From Methylocystis sp. (GTDB lineage Bacteria; Pseudomonadota; Alphaproteobacteria; Rhizobiales; Beijerinckiaceae), in NCBI RefSeq assembly GCF_021731785.1, contig NZ_JAKFWS010000043.1, positions 1 through 54,313 of the forward strand: DNA of 54,313 bases, in the 5' to 3' direction. The translations under genes were made by a program, and so were the position numbers. Shown one piece after another: positions 36,980 to 46,575 of the stretch. Each line of letters starts with the position of its first letter. Position 1 is the stretch's first letter. The notes under the pieces are model-generated. The model saw only the letters and a program-made list of their open reading frames with translations, was not told the origin of the DNA and did no database searches.

Positions 36980-37755
36980 GAAGCGAGAAAGGCCATCGCC
37001 GCGTCGATGCTGTGCGTCGTCGTGGCGCCGCCGCTTGCCGGACGCGCGATCATGATGACATCGAGCCCAAGCGCCCGCGCCGCCTCGATCTTGGCGTAGG
37101 CGAGCGCGCCGCCGCTGTTCTTGGTGACGACGGCCTCGATGCGCCTGTCGCGCATCAGCGCGATCTCATCCTCGAGCGCGAAGGGACCCCGGCCGAAAAT
37201 CACCTCGCAGATGGGCGGGAGGTCGCCGGTTCGCGGCGGTTCGATCACCCGAAGGAGATAGTCATGCTGCGCGGCGGCGCGAAAATCGGCGACGCCCTGC
37301 CGGCCGATGGCGAGAAAGACCCGGCGCGGCGCGGCGCCGAGCGCGCGCGCAGCGGCGTCGTTGTCCACGACCTCGATCCAACGGTCGCTCTGGCCAGGCG
37401 ACCACGGCGGGCGCGTCAGGACAAGCAACGGCGCGCCGGCGGCGGCGCAGGCGGCGCCGGCGTTCGCCGAAATACGCCCCGCAAAGGGATGCGTCGCGTC
37501 GACGACATGTGAGATCCGCTCTTCGACGAGATAGCGCGTCAGACCTTCGACGCCGCCGAATCCGCCGACGCGAATTGGCAGATCATGCGCGAGCGGCGCG
37601 CTGGTGCGTCCGGCGAGCGAGATGACGCCTTGCAGACGCGAGTCGGCGGCGATGCGCGTCGCAAGAATGCGCGCTTCGCTGGAGCCGCCGAGCACGAGCG
37701 CGCGGCGGCAGGGCGTGGCGCTCGAAAAAACCGAGGCCGAACGCTCGACCCTCAC
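36976..37755 (-). CDS. cobK: Precorrin-6A reductase CobK
   Basis: CobK reduces precorrin-6A with NADPH in the aerobic cobalamin route. The 259-residue product has [18 protein letters not shown] at the start, [19 protein letters not shown] in the middle, and [20 protein letters not shown] near the end, all typical. The start is uncertain: the frame is open to an ATG at 37863, but that stretch runs through a REP-like palindrome and is not CobK-like, so GTG at 37755 is chosen. It is the first gene of cobK-cobQ-cobC-bluB. No cobalamin riboswitch was recognised upstream. Confidence 0.88.
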   Translation of the reverse strand: MRVERSASVFSSATPCRRALVLGGSSEARILATRIAADSRLQGVISLAGRTSAPLAHDLPIRVGGFGGVEGLTRYLVEERISHVVDATHPFAGRISANAGAACAAAGAPLLVLTRPPWSPGQSDRWIEVVDNDAAARALGAAPRRVFLAIGRQGVADFRAAAQHDYLLRVIEPPRTGDLPPICEVIFGRGPFALEDEIALMRDRRIEAVVTKNSGGALAYAKIEAARALGLDVIMIARPASGGATTTHSIDAAMAFLAS

Positions 37756-37809
37756 GCCAATTTCCGTTGATTCATTCACGCCACAACAACCAATCAAAGT
37801 TTTCACGCA

Positions 37810-37920
37810 TGTCATTCCCGACGCGCGCAACGCGCGCGATCGGGAATCCAGGGCCAGCTTCAAAGATTCGCGTAGCTGCTCTGGATTCCCGGTCGGACCT
37901 TCGATCCGCCGGGAATGACA
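37810..37920. repeat. REP-like nested palindromic repeat
   Basis: Outer arms TGTCATTCCCG (37810-37820) and CGGGAATGACA (37910-37920) are perfect reverse complements. Inside lie GGGAATCCAG (37842-37851) and CTGGATTCCC (37881-37890), also a perfect pair. The result is a long branched hairpin. Intergenic palindromes built on GTCATTCCCG are common dispersed repeats in Rhizobiales genomes. Confidence 0.8.
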
Positions 37921-37973
37921 ACCCTGAAGCGAAAGCCCCTTTGGTTTATATCACCACATCGTCCAGAGCGGAC

Positions 37974-40900
37974 TCACTCTGCGGCGAGTTTCACCGCATC
38001 CGGCTGGCGATATTCGGCGATCAAGCGCTCGCGCTCGGCGTCGACGGCGGCGATATGGCGTGCCTTGACATGGCCGAAGCCGCGAATGTGCTCCGGCAGG
38101 CGCGCAAGCGCGACCGCGCTCGCATGATTTTCTCGCGCGAGCGAAACGGAAAACTCATCGAGCAGCGCTTCATAATCCGCGAGCAGCCCTCGCTCGACCA
38201 CGCGATCGTGATCAAAGCGGAAGACATCGATCCATGTGTTGCGCAAGCCTTTCATCTTCGCCAGCACGCGCAGCACCTTGAACATCCACGGACCGAAGGT
38301 GAACTTGCGCGAACCGCCGAAGTCGGTCTTGCGCTGCAGCGACGGGACACTGGGCGCAAGATGCAACTCGAGGCGCAGCTCGCCTTCAAAGGTTTCGTCG
38401 AGCTGGCGCCGAAAGGCGCCGTCGGTGTAAAGCCGTGCGACCTCGTAATAGTCTTTCGCCGCCATCAGCTTGAACAGATAGCGCGCGACCGCCTCCGTCA
38501 ACTCGCGCGAACCCGGCGCGCGACGGGCTTCGAGCTCGGCGATCTTCTCGACGCGACGACGATAGCGGGCAGCGTAGGCTTCATTCTGATAATCGACCAG
38601 AAACGCCGCCCGACGGCTGATGACCTCATCGAGCGACTTCGATTTTTCGCGATTGCGACTAGGCTGGCGCAGCGACTCGACGACAGCCAGCACGCTGTTC
38701 AGATCATGCGCCGCGCGCCGACCCCAGTGGAAGGCGGAATGATTCATCGCCACGGATTCGCCGTTCAACTCGATGGCGCGCAGGATCGCGGCGTCCGACA
38801 GCGGCAGATAGCCCTTCTGCCAGGCGTAGCCGAGGATGAAAATATTGGCGGCGATCGAGTCGCCGAGCAGCGCCTGGGCGAGCGCCGTCGTATCGATGAA
38901 GGTCGACTCAGGTCCGCCTGCGCGGCGGATCGCCTGCTTGATTTCCTCCGACGGCAGGACGAAGTCGGGATTGCGTTCGATGTCGCCGGGAAACACCTCG
39001 GCGCAATTGACGAGCACCGCCGTCTTGCCGTGCTCGACGGCGGCGAGCACCTGCTTGGCGCCGGCGACGACGAGGTCGCAGCCCAGCATCAGATCGGCTT
39101 CGCCCGCGGCGATGCGGATGGCGTGAACCTCCGCCGGCGTGCGGCCGATCTTCACGTGGCAGTAGACCGCCCCACCCTTCTGCGCGAGGCCGGCCATGTC
39201 AATAACGCCGACGCCTTTACCCTCGAGATGCGCTGCCATGCCGAGAATGGCTGAAACGGTGACGACGCCGGTCCCGCCCAGCCCCGCAATGAGGACGCCA
39301 TAGGGCAAGGCGCCGATCTCGGCGATGCGAGGCGCCGGCAGCGCAGGCTGTCCATTGGCGTCGGGCTTTGAGGGCAACGGCGCCTTTTTCATCCGCCCGC
39401 CATGTACGGTGACAAAGCTTGGACAGAATCCTTCGAGGCAGGAAAAATCCTTGTTGCAGGCGGATTGATCGATTCGCCGCTTGCGGCCGAATTCGGTCTC
39501 GACCGGCTGCACCGCGACACAGTTCGACGCCGTGCCGCAGTCGCCGCAGCCTTCGCACACGAGCTGGTTGATGATGACGCGCGAGTCCGGATCGGTCATC
39601 AGCCCGCGCTTGCGCAGGCGACGCTTTTCTGTGGCGCAGGTCTGATCATAGATCAGTATGGTGACGCCTTCCGTCTGCGCCAGTTCGCGCTGCACCTCAT
39701 TGAGCACGTTGCGGTGATGGATCGTCAGACCCGGCGGCCAGTCGATCGTCGGCGCATATTTGCCGGGTTCGTCGGTCACCAGCGCGATTTTCTTCACGCC
39801 TTCGGCCGCGACCTGTCGCGCGATCGTTTCGACGGTCAATTCGCCTTCGTGCTGTTGGCCGCCCGTCATCGCGACGACGCCATTGAAGAGAATTTTGAAG
39901 GTGATGTTGGTGTTGGTCGCGACAGCGAAGCGGATGGCGAGCGATCCCGAATGATTATAGGTGCCGTCGCCGAGATTCTGAAACATATGCTTGCGCGTCG
40001 AGAACGGCGCCTCGCCGATCCAGTTCGCGCCTTCGCCGCCCATATGAGTGTAGCCTTCAGTCGAGCGGTCCATCCACTGCGCCATGTAATGGCAGCCGAT
40101 GCCGGTATAGGCGCGTGAGCCCTCGGGCACATGGGTCGATGTCGAATGCGGACAGCCGGCGCAGAAATGCGGCACGCGGACGGTGACGTCGGTCATCGTC
40201 CGGCGGCGGTCCTGCAGTCTCTCGAGCCGGCGCACGCGCGCCTCCAACTCCTCCAACGGGTGGTATTTCAGCAGGCGGCGGCCGATGGCGATGGCGACGT
40301 CATTGGCGTCGAGCGCGCCCTTGACCGGGAATAGCCATTCGCCGCGCTCATCCTTCTTGCCGATGCAGAGCGGCTGATGCGCAGCGCCGTAAAGCTCCTC
40401 GCGCAACTGCACTTCGATCAGCGAGCGTTTTTCTTCGACGACGATGATGAGGTCGAGGCCGCGCGCGAATTCTCGCAGGCCCTGCGGCTCAATCGGCCAT
40501 GGCGCCGCGATCTTGTAAAGGCGCAGACCCAGATCGTTCGCCTTGACTTCGTCGAGGCCGAGATCGTCCATTGCCTGACGCACGTCGAGATAGGACTTGC
40601 CGACGGTGATGACGCCGATCTTCGGATTAGCGCCGCCGGACGTGATGATTCGATTCAATCGATTGGCGCGGATGAAGGCGAGCATCGCATCGCGCTTGCT
40701 TTCCTGCAGTCGCTCTTCCTGAGCGAGAACCGGATCGCCGGGGCGGATGTTGAGCCCGCCGGGCGGCATGAAGAAGCCCGGGGGGACGATCGGGCGGATA
40801 CGGTCGAGCGAACTGTCGATCGAGGCCGTCGATTCGACCGTATCCTTGAGGAGCTTCAGCCCGACCCAGACGCCGGCGAAGCGCGACAGTGCGAAACCGT

Positions 40901-41489
40901 AAATCCCGTAGTCGAGAATCTCCTGCACGCCGGCCGGCGACAGGATCGGGATCATTACGTCGACGAAATGATAGTCGGACTGGTGCGCGGTGGTCGAGGA
41001 TTCGGCAGTGTGATCATCGCCCATGAGCGCCAGCGCGCCGCCGTAGCGCGCCGTGCCGGCGAGGTTGACATGTCTGAATGCGTCGCCGCTCCGGTCAACG
41101 CCGGGACCTTTGCCGTACCAGAGCGAGAAGACGCCGTCATATTTGCCTTCGCCGCGCATCTCGGCCTGCTGCGCGCCCCAGATCGCGGTCGCCGCCAGAT
41201 CTTCGTTGAGTCCCGGCATGTATAGAATATCATTGGCCTCGAACAGCGCCTTGGCCTTGTGCATTTGCGCGTCGACGCCGCCCAGAGGCGAGCCGCGGTA
41301 TCCGGTGACGAAGCCCGCGGTGTTCAGGCCGGCGCGGCGGTCAGCCTCCTTCTGCATAAGGAGCAGACGCACAAGCGCCTGCGTGCCGGTGATCAGCACG
41401 CGCGATTTGTGGAGGTCAAATCGGTCTGAGAGCGACGCCTCGGCGAAGGCGGAGCCGGTCATTGCGTCGCCGGCGGCGATTTCCGCCAT
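37974..41489 (-). CDS. Indolepyruvate ferredoxin oxidoreductase, fused subunits
   Basis: This 1171-residue enzyme oxidatively decarboxylates aryl pyruvates such as indolepyruvate to the aryl-acetyl-CoA, giving electrons to ferredoxin. An N-terminal 2-oxoacid oxidoreductase alpha-type domain (NTAGFVTGYRGSPLGG) is followed by a thiamine diphosphate part with CAGCPHSTSTHVPEG (near residue 445), an iron-sulfur region with CEGCGDCGTASNC and CNKDFSCLEGFCPSF, and a gamma-type domain with GLGGTGVVTVSAILG (near residue 735). The C-terminal 400 residues form the extra domain usual in this long bacterial form. It stands alone; the window also holds a tryptophanase-like gene, but far away. Confidence 0.93.
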   Translation of the reverse strand: MAEIAAGDAMTGSAFAEASLSDRFDLHKSRVLITGTQALVRLLLMQKEADRRAGLNTAGFVTGYRGSPLGGVDAQMHKAKALFEANDILYMPGLNEDLAATAIWGAQQAEMRGEGKYDGVFSLWYGKGPGVDRSGDAFRHVNLAGTARYGGALALMGDDHTAESSTTAHQSDYHFVDVMIPILSPAGVQEILDYGIYGFALSRFAGVWVGLKLLKDTVESTASIDSSLDRIRPIVPPGFFMPPGGLNIRPGDPVLAQEERLQESKRDAMLAFIRANRLNRIITSGGANPKIGVITVGKSYLDVRQAMDDLGLDEVKANDLGLRLYKIAAPWPIEPQGLREFARGLDLIIVVEEKRSLIEVQLREELYGAAHQPLCIGKKDERGEWLFPVKGALDANDVAIAIGRRLLKYHPLEELEARVRRLERLQDRRRTMTDVTVRVPHFCAGCPHSTSTHVPEGSRAYTGIGCHYMAQWMDRSTEGYTHMGGEGANWIGEAPFSTRKHMFQNLGDGTYNHSGSLAIRFAVATNTNITFKILFNGVVAMTGGQQHEGELTVETIARQVAAEGVKKIALVTDEPGKYAPTIDWPPGLTIHHRNVLNEVQRELAQTEGVTILIYDQTCATEKRRLRKRGLMTDPDSRVIINQLVCEGCGDCGTASNCVAVQPVETEFGRKRRIDQSACNKDFSCLEGFCPSFVTVHGGRMKKAPLPSKPDANGQPALPAPRIAEIGALPYGVLIAGLGGTGVVTVSAILGMAAHLEGKGVGVIDMAGLAQKGGAVYCHVKIGRTPAEVHAIRIAAGEADLMLGCDLVVAGAKQVLAAVEHGKTAVLVNCAEVFPGDIERNPDFVLPSEEIKQAIRRAGGPESTFIDTTALAQALLGDSIAANIFILGYAWQKGYLPLSDAAILRAIELNGESVAMNHSAFHWGRRAAHDLNSVLAVVESLRQPSRNREKSKSLDEVISRRAAFLVDYQNEAYAARYRRRVEKIAELEARRAPGSRELTEAVARYLFKLMAAKDYYEVARLYTDGAFRRQLDETFEGELRLELHLAPSVPSLQRKTDFGGSRKFTFGPWMFKVLRVLAKMKGLRNTWIDVFRFDHDRVVERGLLADYEALLDEFSVSLARENHASAVALARLPEHIRGFGHVKARHIAAVDAERERLIAEYRQPDAVKLAAE

Positions 41490-41764
41490 TAGTGTGCTCT
41501 CCTGCGCGAATTCGGCGAAGCGCGCTTGGGACTCTTGCGCTCACACGCTAAAAGAAAAGGATCAACCCGTGAACGAATCCGGTTTAACGACCCAGCCGTC
41601 GAGGCCTTCCCTCGCACAGCGCCCCGCCGGCGCCGACTCTGCACCAGCCACCTTATGCCACAGGCAAGCGCCTTTTCAAGGACGGATCTCCTAGCATGCA
41701 CAGGCTCGAAGCGGGAGTCTGCGCCGCGTTTCTGCCGCCTTCGCCGCCTAAGCGCGAGACCAGT

Positions 41765-42409
41765 ATGAAGCTGAAAATCAACTCGATTCTTATCCTTTTC
41801 ACGACGGTGATGGGTATTGGGACGGCGTCCGCCCACCCTCACGTATGGGTCGCGGTGCGCAGCGAAGTCGTATTCGCGCCAGATGGCAAGATCGCCGGCG
41901 TTCGGCACGCCTGGGAGTTCGACGAAATGTATTCGGCCTATGCGGTGCAGGGCCTCGGAAAGGATGGCAAGCCGCCCACCAAGGAAGAACTTGCGCCGCT
42001 CGCCAAAACGAACGTCGAGTCGCTGGCCGAATTCGAATTTTTCACCTTCGCTAAGCAGGACAACGCCAAGCTCGCGTTCAAACAGCCGGAGAATGTGGCG
42101 CTCGAAGCCAATGACAAGAAGATCGTCACCCTGCGCTTCTTCCTGCCGCTGGAGACGCCGATCGCGGCCAAGAAGCCGTTCTCCTTTCAGGTCTATGACC
42201 CGACATATTTCGTCTCCTTCGGACTCGAGAAGAAAGATCCCGTCGCGCTCGCGGGAGCGCCGGCCGGGTGCTCGCTCAGCCTTGTCGAACCTGCGCCGCT
42301 CATGGCGACCGACAACCAGAAACTGAGCGAAGCTTTCTTCCAAAACATGTCGCCGGGCGCCGATTTCGGCGTGAGGCTGGCGACGCGCGCGATCGTGGTC
42401 TGTCCGTGA
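41765..42409 (+). CDS. DUF1007 periplasmic protein
   Basis: The 214-residue protein has a signal peptide (cut near ASA-HP, residue 23) and then HPHVWVAVRSEVVF, the hallmark start of the DUF1007 family. That His-Pro-His motif at the mature N terminus could bind metal. Later parts include AWEFDEMYSAYAVQ and FFLPLETPIA. Family members often sit next to NicO-type metal transporters and are thought to help metal handling in the periplasm. The stop overlaps the next start (GTGA), so the pair is co-translated. Confidence 0.88.
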   Translation: MKLKINSILILFTTVMGIGTASAHPHVWVAVRSEVVFAPDGKIAGVRHAWEFDEMYSAYAVQGLGKDGKPPTKEELAPLAKTNVESLAEFEFFTFAKQDNAKLAFKQPENVALEANDKKIVTLRFFLPLETPIAAKKPFSFQVYDPTYFVSFGLEKKDPVALAGAPAGCSLSLVEPAPLMATDNQKLSEAFFQNMSPGADFGVRLATRAIVVCP

Positions 42410-43410
42410 GGACTAGGGAAAGGGTCTTTTGGATCGCCTTAACGGCTGCGGCGATCGCCACCATCGCGGCTTCATCGGCATGGTGCGCGCCCCGTCATCC
42501 CTTCGCGGTGGGGGCGCAAGAATCGATTGGGACGGCGACAGGCTTCGCGGGGCTGGTTCTGGCCTGGCAAAGCAAGTTCCAGGCTGAGCTGCAGGCCGCG
42601 GTGCGGGCGCTTAAGACCGATCCTTCCGCATTTTTCGCCCTCGCCGCGGCGAGCTTCGCCTATGGCGCTTTTCACGCCGCCGGTCCCGGCCACGGCAAGG
42701 CGGTGCTTGCGTCTTACATGCTCGCCAATGAAACCGCGCTAAGACGCGGTCTGCTGCTCGCGGGGCTCGCTGCGCTGCTGCAAGGGCTGGTCGCGATCGC
42801 CATCGTCGGAGCCGCCGCGGCGATATTCCGCGCGACCGCTAACCAGATGAGCGACGCGACGCGCTTGATCGAGCTTGCGAGCTATACGGCGGTCGCGGCG
42901 CTCGGCGCACGCCTTGCCTGGGTGAAAGGGCGCGCATTGTCGGTGGCTCTCCGCATGCCCGCAATCGCGCCGACGGCGCGCGGCTTCGTCTGCGAAGCGA
43001 TTGACGACCCGACGCATGTGCATGACGAGACCTGCCGCCATGCGCCGGACCCCTCGACGTTGGCAGGGCCAAAGTTCCGCCTCGCCGACGCGGCGGCGAC
43101 TGTCGTCGCCGCCGGCCTGCGCCCCTGCTCGGGAGCGATTCTCGTCCTGGCGTTCACCCTGTCGCAGGGGCTTTTCGCCGCGGGCGCCGGAGCGGTCATC
43201 GCCATGTCGGCCGGGACCGCGATGACGACGGGCGCGCTCGCTGCGACGGCGGTTTACGCCAAGGGCGCAGCGGTACGGCTTGGGGCGAAGGATTCGCGCC
43301 GCGCGATCATCATCGCGCGCGGGGGCGAGTTCATCGCCGCAATGCTGGTTCTGGCGCTCGGCGTTACGCTGCTCTTCGGCCTCGCGCCGATTTCGGCAGG
43401 ATCGACGTGA
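42406..43410 (+). CDS. NicO/RcnA-family nickel-cobalt transporter
   Basis: The 334-residue inner-membrane protein has about six helices and the NicO family motifs: FHAAGPGHGKAVLASYM and GLRPCSGAILVLAFTL. A soluble loop between them holds several His, Cys and Asp residues (DDPTHVHDETCRH) that may bind metal. Family members include the nickel/cobalt exporter RcnA; direction and metal are not decided by the sequence. Start GTG at 42406 overlaps the DUF1007 stop. Confidence 0.88.
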   Translation: MRTRERVFWIALTAAAIATIAASSAWCAPRHPFAVGAQESIGTATGFAGLVLAWQSKFQAELQAAVRALKTDPSAFFALAAASFAYGAFHAAGPGHGKAVLASYMLANETALRRGLLLAGLAALLQGLVAIAIVGAAAAIFRATANQMSDATRLIELASYTAVAALGARLAWVKGRALSVALRMPAIAPTARGFVCEAIDDPTHVHDETCRHAPDPSTLAGPKFRLADAAATVVAAGLRPCSGAILVLAFTLSQGLFAAGAGAVIAMSAGTAMTTGALAATAVYAKGAAVRLGAKDSRRAIIIARGGEFIAAMLVLALGVTLLFGLAPISAGST

Positions 43411-43552
43411 CGCCGCTCGCGATGCAACATAATGATTGCGGCGGGAGTGGCATCATACGACGCTGGATGCGCTATCTTGAACAGAAGCAAATAGGCGAAG
43501 CGGACGATTCGCGATCCGCGATCATGCCGACTCGCGGAGGTCCAAGACGACA

Positions 43553-45310
43553 ATGACGAGCGTGGAACAACGAGAGGACCCCTACGCGAAGCGGCCATGG
43601 CTGTCGTCGTACCCCGACGGCGTTCCAGCGGAGATCGATGAATCGAGCTATTCGACGCTGGTCAATATATTCAACGCGAGCGTTGTGGACTTCGCCGACC
43701 GAACCGCGATGGAGAGCTTTGGCGCGACGCTCACCTTCGAGGAACTCGGTCACGCCGCCGTCGCGGTCGCCGCCTGGCTGCAGACACGAGGGTTGAGGAA
43801 GGGCGATCGGGTCGCGATCATGTCGCCGAACGTGCTCGCTTACCCTGCAATCCTGTTCGGCGTCTTGATCGCGGGCGGGGTCGTGGTGAACGTCAATCCG
43901 CTGTATACGTCACACGAGCTCGAACACCAGATGAACGACTCGGGCGCGCGATTCTTGTTCGTCTTCGAAAACTTCGCGCATACCGCAGCGGCCGCGTGGC
44001 CGCAAATGAAACTCGAGCGCGCGATCATCGTAAAGCCCGGCGATCTCATGGGTCTGCGCGGCGCGCTCGTCAATTTCGTTTTGCGCTGGGTCAAACGCAT
44101 GGTCCCCGCTTATCGCCTGCCGGGATGCGTCGGATTCGCGCAAGTGTTGCAAGCAGGGGCGGAGGAGCCGTTCAAACCGGCCCCGGTGAAGCCGGACGAC
44201 ATCGCCTTTCTGCAATATACCGGCGGCACGACCGGCGTCGCCAAGGGCGCCATGCTGCTACATCGCAATGTCGCCGCCAATGTCGAGCAGTCGTGGGCCT
44301 GGCTCAAACCCTATCTGGCCGACAAGCCGCTGATCATGGTGACGGCGCTGCCGCTCTACCACATATTCGGTCTGACCGCCTGCCTGCTTCTGGTGGTGAA
44401 GGCCGGCGGTTGCTGCCTGCTCATCGCCAATCCGCGGGACATCAAGGGCCTCATCGCGACGCTGCGCAAATCGACGTTCACGCTCTTCTCGGGCGTCAAC
44501 ACGCTCTATGCGGCGATCGCCGATCATTCTGCGGCCAAGTCGGTGGACTATTCCAGTCTTCTCCTCACCATCTCGGGCGGCATGTCGACCCAGGAAGTCG
44601 TGGCGCAGAAATGGAAGGCTTTGACTGGCAAGCCGATCGTCGAAGGCTACGGACTGACCGAGACGTCGCCGATCGTCACGATCAACAAGCCGACGATCGC
44701 CGAATTCACCGGCGGGATCGGCTATCCCGTGCCATCGACGGAAATCTCGGTGCGTTCGCCCGAGGGCGAGCCCGTTGCCCTTGGCGAGCGCGGCGAACTC
44801 TGCATCAAGGGGCCGCAATTGATGGGGGGCTATTGGCGCAGGCCGGACGAAACCGCAAATGCGCTGACGGCCGACGGATTTCTCAAGACCGGCGATATTG
44901 CCGTGATGGCGCCCGACGGGCTCATCAAGATCGTCGATCGATTGAAGGACATGATCCTTGTCTCGGGTTTCAACGTCTATCCCAATGAAGTCGAATCCGT
45001 GCTGATCGAACACCCGAAAGTCAAGGAGGTGGCGGTCATCGGCGTGCCGCACGAACATTCCGGCGAAGCGCCGATGGCGTTTGTCGTGGCGCGCGATCCA
45101 AGCCTCACGCGCGAGGAGTTGCGCGCGTTCGCGCATGAGCAGCTGACGAGCTACAAGATTCCGCGCTATTTCGAATTTCGCGAGAGCCTGCCCAAGAGCA
45201 ACGTCGGAAAAATCCTGCGGCGCGCGCTGAAGGAAGAATTTCTCGCGCGCAAGAAAACCGTCCCCGACGAGGGACGCGGCAAGAGCGTGAGAACCGAACT
45301 TGGGCGCTAG
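43553..45310 (+). CDS. Long-chain fatty-acid--CoA ligase (FadD-like)
   Basis: The 585-residue AMP-forming ligase activates fatty acids with ATP and CoA. It has the P-loop-like motif LQYTGGTTGVAKGAMLLHRN, then EGYGLTETSPIV, the TGDIA region (FLKTGDIAVM) and the C-terminal catalytic Lys motif SNVGKILRRALKEE. The order and length match FadD. There is no signal peptide. The stop codon overlaps the bioA stop on the other strand, so the genes are convergent. Confidence 0.92.
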   Translation: MTSVEQREDPYAKRPWLSSYPDGVPAEIDESSYSTLVNIFNASVVDFADRTAMESFGATLTFEELGHAAVAVAAWLQTRGLRKGDRVAIMSPNVLAYPAILFGVLIAGGVVVNVNPLYTSHELEHQMNDSGARFLFVFENFAHTAAAAWPQMKLERAIIVKPGDLMGLRGALVNFVLRWVKRMVPAYRLPGCVGFAQVLQAGAEEPFKPAPVKPDDIAFLQYTGGTTGVAKGAMLLHRNVAANVEQSWAWLKPYLADKPLIMVTALPLYHIFGLTACLLLVVKAGGCCLLIANPRDIKGLIATLRKSTFTLFSGVNTLYAAIADHSAAKSVDYSSLLLTISGGMSTQEVVAQKWKALTGKPIVEGYGLTETSPIVTINKPTIAEFTGGIGYPVPSTEISVRSPEGEPVALGERGELCIKGPQLMGGYWRRPDETANALTADGFLKTGDIAVMAPDGLIKIVDRLKDMILVSGFNVYPNEVESVLIEHPKVKEVAVIGVPHEHSGEAPMAFVVARDPSLTREELRAFAHEQLTSYKIPRYFEFRESLPKSNVGKILRRALKEEFLARKKTVPDEGRGKSVRTELGR

Positions 45311-46575
45311 CGCCCGCCAAAACGGTCCGCCGCCTCGCTGATCGCGTCATAGGCGAGATCGAGTTCGGCTTCCTCGACGCAGTATGGCGGAAAGACATAG
45401 ATCGTCGGGCCGAGCGGGCGCAGCACAAGGCCCCGCTCGTTGAAGAAGCGCATGAGATCGAGCGCGATCGTCGCCAGATAACCGCCTTGCGCGACATTGA
45501 GATCGACCGCAGTGATAATTCCAAGCCGGCGGGCGTTCGAAAAGCGCGCGTCATCGGCAAAGCGCGCTAAGCGCGTCGCCTGCATGTCGCAAAGCGCCGC
45601 GACGCGGGTGGCGGGTTCGCCCGTCGCCCACACGTCGAGATTGGCGAGCGCGGCGGCGCAGGCGATCGGATTGGCGGTATAGGAGCTCGAGTGAAAAAAA
45701 GCGCGCGCCCGATCCTGCGACAGATGCGCCTCGAAAATTTCGCTCCTGCACATTGTGACGGCGAGCGGCAGCGCGCCGCCGGTAAGACCCTTGGCGTAGC
45801 AGGCGATGTCCGGAATGACGTCCGCCTGCTCGCAGGCGAACAGCGTTCCGGTGCGTCCGAAGCCCGTCATCACTTCGTCGGCAATGAACAGCACGCCGTA
45901 ATGAGCGCAGATGCGCCTCATCTCCGCGAGCGTATCGGCGCCGTACATCAGCATGCCGCCGGCGCCCAAGATGAGCGGCTCGACAAGCAAGGCGGCCGGC
46001 TTGTCGCGACAGGCGCGCTCCAACGCGTCGAGCGTTTCCTGCTCGCGTCCACGCATCGGAAAAGGTATGCGCGTCACCTCGTAGAGCAATGGCTCATAAG
46101 GCGCGTTGAAAGGCGAGCGCGCGCCGGCCGACATCGTTCCAATCGTATCGCCATGATAGCCATGTTCGAGCGCAACGACGCGCGTGCGCGAGTCTCCACG
46201 ATTGCGCCAGAAGCCGAGCGCCATCTTGATCGCTACTTCGACGCAGGTGGAGCCGCTGTCGGAATAAAACACATAGTCGAGCCCCGGCGGCGTCAGCGTA
46301 ACGAGGCGCCGCGCTAGGGCCTCCGCCGGCTCATGGGTGAAGCCGGCGAAAATGATCTGATCGAGCCGTTCGGTTTCCTCGCGGATCGCCTGCATGATCG
46401 CCGGATGGCGATGGCCGTGGGTGATCACCCACCAGGACGAGATGGCGTCGAGAAAGCGCGTGCCGTCCTCGGCTTCAAGCCAGGCGCCTTCGGCGCGCGC
46501 GATCTTGAAGGCGGCGGGCTGCAACGCATGCTGGGTGAACGGCCGCCAGACCGGAGAGTCGGCGACGAGGCTCAT
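45307..46575 (-). CDS. bioA: Adenosylmethionine--8-amino-7-oxononanoate aminotransferase
   Basis: BioA transaminates 8-amino-7-oxononanoate to 7,8-diaminononanoate in biotin synthesis. The 422-residue class III PLP enzyme begins VWRPFTQHALQPAAF, has the BioA-type SSWWVITHGHRHPAI, YSDSGSTCVEVAIKMAL, and the PLP lysine Lys262 in CYAKGLTGG. The ATG at 46575 overlaps the bioD stop (ATGA). An open frame runs further upstream but only overlaps bioD. It is the last gene of the biotin operon. Confidence 0.96.
   Translation of the reverse strand: MSLVADSPVWRPFTQHALQPAAFKIARAEGAWLEAEDGTRFLDAISSWWVITHGHRHPAIMQAIREETERLDQIIFAGFTHEPAEALARRLVTLTPPGLDYVFYSDSGSTCVEVAIKMALGFWRNRGDSRTRVVALEHGYHGDTIGTMSAGARSPFNAPYEPLLYEVTRIPFPMRGREQETLDALERACRDKPAALLVEPLILGAGGMLMYGADTLAEMRRICAHYGVLFIADEVMTGFGRTGTLFACEQADVIPDIACYAKGLTGGALPLAVTMCRSEIFEAHLSQDRARAFFHSSSYTANPIACAAALANLDVWATGEPATRVAALCDMQATRLARFADDARFSNARRLGIITAVDLNVAQGGYLATIALDLMRFFNERGLVLRPLGPTIYVFPPYCVEEAELDLAYDAISEAADRFGGR

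Noticed and set aside
37756-37863. Extended cobK start at 37863
   Set aside because: The added residues are encoded by the REP-like repeat and are unlike CobK; GTG 37755 gives the normal length.
37756-37973. Cobalamin riboswitch upstream of cobK
   Set aside because: Looked for the conserved B12-box (AGYCMGnAGRCYGCC-like) and GCCACT elements; not recognised. The region is mostly a REP-like repeat.
37767-39254. Rightward open frame (495 codons) opposite the oxidoreductase
   Set aside because: Runs across a REP palindrome and antisense to a conserved enzyme; no ribosome site.
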